Source: Megamerina dolium
Taxonomy: Eukaryota; Arthropoda; Insecta; Diptera; Megamerinidae
Length of the DNA stretch: 64,000 nt
Reading direction: 5' to 3'
Assembly (NCBI GenBank): GCA_963854835.1
Contig: OY978526.1
Location: 42,757,140 to 42,821,139, forward strand
Shown piece after piece: positions 60,263 to 64,000 of the stretch (within the stretch, counting starts at the first letter, position 1; every line of letters begins with the position of its first letter). A model generated the notes under the pieces. That model ran no database searches and had not been told where the DNA came from. It saw only the letters and a program-made list of their open reading frames with translations. Made by a program: the position numbers and the translations under genes.

Positions 60263-62454
60263 CTGTAAAAAGAAATTGAGTAATGGAAACAGCAATAAAT
60301 AAGCGTCTATTGTAGGATAGACTACAATAATTGTATACATATTGCATGTATGTATAGTAAGTATGTATATAGGTATATATGCATGAGACATATTCATATA
60401 CGTATATAAATATATTGATATATTGTTAAATGGATAGTAAGTGTATACTATTGCACATGTGTCCGTGTGTGTGTGTGTGTGTTTGGGTGTATGTGTGCGT
60501 ATATTGTATTTTTGTTTCACAGGAATATACATATAGTGTATGTGTGTACAGTGTATACGTTTACTATTTATTAGAAGAAGAAGAAAGCATTAGAGCCACA
60601 TATCCATCGTATATACTTTCATTTTGATTGTTGAAATTATATACAATGCATATGTGTTAGCGAGTATTTACTGTCATGTTATGTTCATAATGTGTAATAC
60701 AATGATGTGAAATTTTAGCATTAGTGAGAGAGACAGAGAGAGGTAGAAAGTGAGAGCGATAGGTGGATATACAGAAGATAGAAGTAGATACGTAAGTAGT
60801 AGTATTTAGTCAAGGTATAGATTAAAAGATTCATAGTAATAGCAACTATTATTAGTAAGATATATGTACTAACTAGATATGTGTATGTCCAGTGGGGGAG
60901 TTTCCCATAAAAACCAATATATTTATGAATTTTTTCAAAGACGTAATATAGTATTTATCACAGTTTGTTTTTTTTTAGTACAAAGTGTTTTTCTAAGGGT
61001 GAACATTGTTATAAATGTTTTTACAGACAAAAATAAAATACAAATTGTTGGAATATTCATTCAATTTTAAACTCATATCTTAAGAAAGTTACTCAAATTT
61101 TTGTGAGTTTAAACGATTGTAAATGATTAGAAATACTATATTCGGCAGCTTTTGGCTCTTGAAAATAATTGAAATTACCTTAAAGTGACGAATTTATTTT
61201 CGATTTATGGATCAATGGAACTTCTCAGTCTATTCGATAATTTTGATTTTTGGAAAAACATAATCGATTACTGTCTTCCCAATATCTACGAAACCACTCC
61301 AAACCTTTACACTTCTGTCGTTGGATACGTTTCTTTCTGTTAGATTTCAATATGATAAATACTATATCGTTTAAGAAGTTTCCCCTATTTGTGAAAAGTA
61401 AATATGTTTGTCCTGTGCTCTGGAAAATATGGAGGCATAAATGAAAATTCTACAGTTTTTTTTGTTCAATTCTTGGTACTTCCCCTTCTATTCTGCGAAA
61501 TAGAACACTCTTAATTGATAAATTAAAATTTAACGCTGTTAATGATTCAAACATTCTGAATATGTTGGTTGGTTGCTACTATGTTCAGAATGTATTGAAT
61601 AGTCTTGTGAAATATTAAAAAAAAAATTTTTTTTGTGAATTGATTTGCTGAATTGTTGACCTCTCATTAAAAGCATTATAGTAGAGGCGAGTAGAGTAGA
61701 GGCTCTTATTTAAAATTTCCAAAGTATTTTAATGTTGTAGTGAGTTTGCTTGAAGTATGACTGTACGTTTTTAAGTGACACCAAATGTACTTTTAAAAAG
61801 TTATAAACTATTATTTGAAACTCTAGTTTTTCAGAATATTGTGGTTTGCGTTTACTAATTTCAACATTGTTCAAATACGACTGAATCTCTACGGACTTTT
61901 TCTACTGGCACGTAAAGCAAAGCATAAAATTTGAGTTTTCAGCTTAAAGTTCTATTACAAATCGTTCAGTTCTACTGTCGATTACTATTTAACTTGATTA
62001 TTTTATTACTATTTTGATTTTATGAGAAATTCCGCCATTGTTTGTATGTATTGTAAGTATCAGGCACTCACATTATTGGCTATACACATTTACAAAATGT
62101 TCGTATTTATTGTCGTTTTATACCCTAACTTATTATATATATTTGGGCTAATTTATTGACTTTTAGGTAATTGCTACACATATTTATGAATGAATGATTT
62201 ATGTATGTTAATGCGTATTTAATTAAAGATGCAAATAAAATGAGAGAAAAACGTATACAAATGCATCATTATTCATCAAATACAATATATAGTATGTGCA
62301 TTTTTAATATGTTGAATACAAAGAAAAAAAGAAAAAAAAAATACAAATTTCTGTATCAGGCACAATAATATTGCTTCAGTTGGTTTATACATAGGTGCAT
62401 GTGTGTGTATTTGATAATGTGCAGTGCTGAATAAACATTATTTAATATAGGTAC

Positions 62455-62501
<47 letters not shown>

Positions 62502-64000
62502 TAATAATTATTATCAAAATATATTTCAATAAATATTTAATTAAATTGCTTTAGCACATTAAATACATTTTTCGTGGATTACATTATTTGCTATAATTGA
62601 ATATGAAATATTAATTACGATACAGAAATGTGAAAATAATTTTCAATAAAACAAAAACATTCTGGAATTTAATCGGTACAATTTACATACAATAGCACTC
62701 CATATTGCACTTTTTAAGTACATAATGGCCATGGTAAATAGTGGAAATTCTTCCTGATTTACATGTGTTAATGCGACAATATGAATTTTAATTAATTGCT
62801 ATAATACTACTACTACGCATCACAGACGCAATGATGTGAGTACTATACATATATGCGACTTGAAAAGAAATTAATTGCAATTTATTCTCTAATTGTTATA
62901 TTTCATTTATTTACTCAATTACTCAATATATTACATACATTTTTGATTTACAATTCCAAAAATGAAGCTAAAATCTAATCAAAACTTTTGCGAAAATTGA
63001 TAAAATTTTGAAATCTTTATCCAAAGAGCTTGAAGTTGAGAAAGTTTTTCTTGATCTCAACTGATATGATATGGTTTGTGGTGGCAAGTTTTATGTGATA
63101 GTACAAGGGATGGTAAATAAGTCCTTACAAAAGTATAGAAAGCACACAAACAAGCATTTGCGCTTGATAACAATTTGACAGCTCTTTAGTAAAGGATTGC
63201 AGCAACTTATTGACTTCTTACTCGTGTGTAAATTTATTAAATATCCAAAGTTTTTACGGCACATTGCAAAGTTTCTAAACCATTAGATGCAGAGTTTTTA
63301 ATGACGAATATGTCAAACTGTATTAGATTTCAAATTGAGCAATATATGGTCGAATACATAAAACGAAAAGACTTAAGGGAGATAAATAAAATTAAAATCT
63401 TAGCAAAATTTATACAAATACAAACGAAATGTGTGCGCAATTACATTTACATTAAACTTAATTAATTACTTATAATAACACATACTATTTCGAATGGTAT
63501 ACAAGAAATTAATCATCACAAACCGATCCCACTTTTTGTGTGGCAATAGCACAGCAAACCTCACCTCAAATTCGCTTGATTTGTAATTAAGTATAATTTA
63601 CAGGTTTATTTTTAGCAGACAGGCACAAATTGTACGTACGGTTGTAATACAAGCAACATAACCGAACCTGATATCTGCAAAGCTGATTAATGGCTTCGTA
63701 TAGCAATTAACTAGTGAGGGTGATGGTCACTAAGAAAATGTCATGAATTTTTAATTTAATGTTCTAATAAATAATTTAATTATGCAAAAATGGCATGTTC
63801 TCCTTATTAAGTATGTCGCATTAACATGAAATATTAATATCGTTTAATTGGGAGTATGAGTTAAAGCAGAATGTACTCTAGCAGTGTGGTCAATTTGATT
63901 TGATTAAAATTATTTCATGTTATTCCAATGCCTTTAAAGGTTTAAATCTGTAAATGAACTTGAACGATGAATAGAACCATTGATTGTGTCCGTTTAATTG
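60263..64000 (-). other. cpx: cpx intron (part)
   Basis: This lies upstream of the last cpx exon on the minus strand, so it should be intron. I found no matching upstream exon end ('DDFT' with a donor) in it. It holds GT, AAT (62455-62498) and TA-type repeats, and no recognised transposon. Confidence 0.6.
62455..62498. repeat. (AAT)n microsatellite
   Basis: About 14 units with one A-rich interruption at the end, within the presumed cpx intron. Confidence 0.93.

Overview
This is nuclear DNA of a higher fly (Diptera, Cyclorrhapha). The base composition is very AT-rich, introns are short (54-133 bp), and the repeat load is heavy. Two DD41D 'rosa'-type mariner copies make a tephritid fruit fly the most likely source, but that is inference. 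Most of the window is transposon debris. I can support only four host coding features: three small secreted cysteine-knot peptide genes and the last coding exon of complexin (cpx). There is also a duplicated fragment of a NIMA-kinase/RCC1 gene (niki-like).

1-14 kb: three two-exon genes, all on the minus strand, encode secreted peptides of about 71-79 residues with a six-cysteine knot spacing (3.4, 7.7 and 13.1 kb). The second and third lie in a tandem segmental duplication (unit A 6.56-10.17 kb, unit B 10.66-13.93 kb). Unit A later took a Tc1-like transposon and unit B a DINE-1-like element. Each unit still shows the empty site of the other, so the order of events can be read.

14-26.8 kb: a graveyard of mariner derivatives, RTE-type and Jockey-type retrotransposon pieces, a PIF/Harbinger-like MITE, a P-element-like relic with an intron, and a rosa element inserted inside that relic.

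26.8-37.1 kb: a 5,051-bp block present twice in direct tandem with no difference that I could find, joined through a TGCT microhomology. Each copy carries a DINE-like fragment, an RTE fragment, one complete tRNA-derived SINE, five exons of a niki-like gene with a premature stop, and a second, reversed SINE. The breakpoint cuts that second SINE. Either a very recent duplication or an assembly artefact would explain it.

37.1-49.7 kb: a second rosa copy, a piggyBac-like relic, a foldback pair of DINE-like elements, another DINE-like element, a SINE and a degenerate mariner.

49.7-64 kb: I recognise no transposon here. The region is AT-rich and full of microsatellites. It contains the terminal coding exon of complexin (60,189-60,262, minus strand), which encodes the farnesylation box CVMQ and keeps the two codons known to be A-to-I edited in Drosophila. 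The sequence below it is probably the cpx 3' UTR and downstream region; the sequence above it is cpx intron.

A tRNA-derived SINE family (nine copies) and a DINE-1/Helentron-like family with a terminal hairpin (five copies) recur through the first 48 kb.
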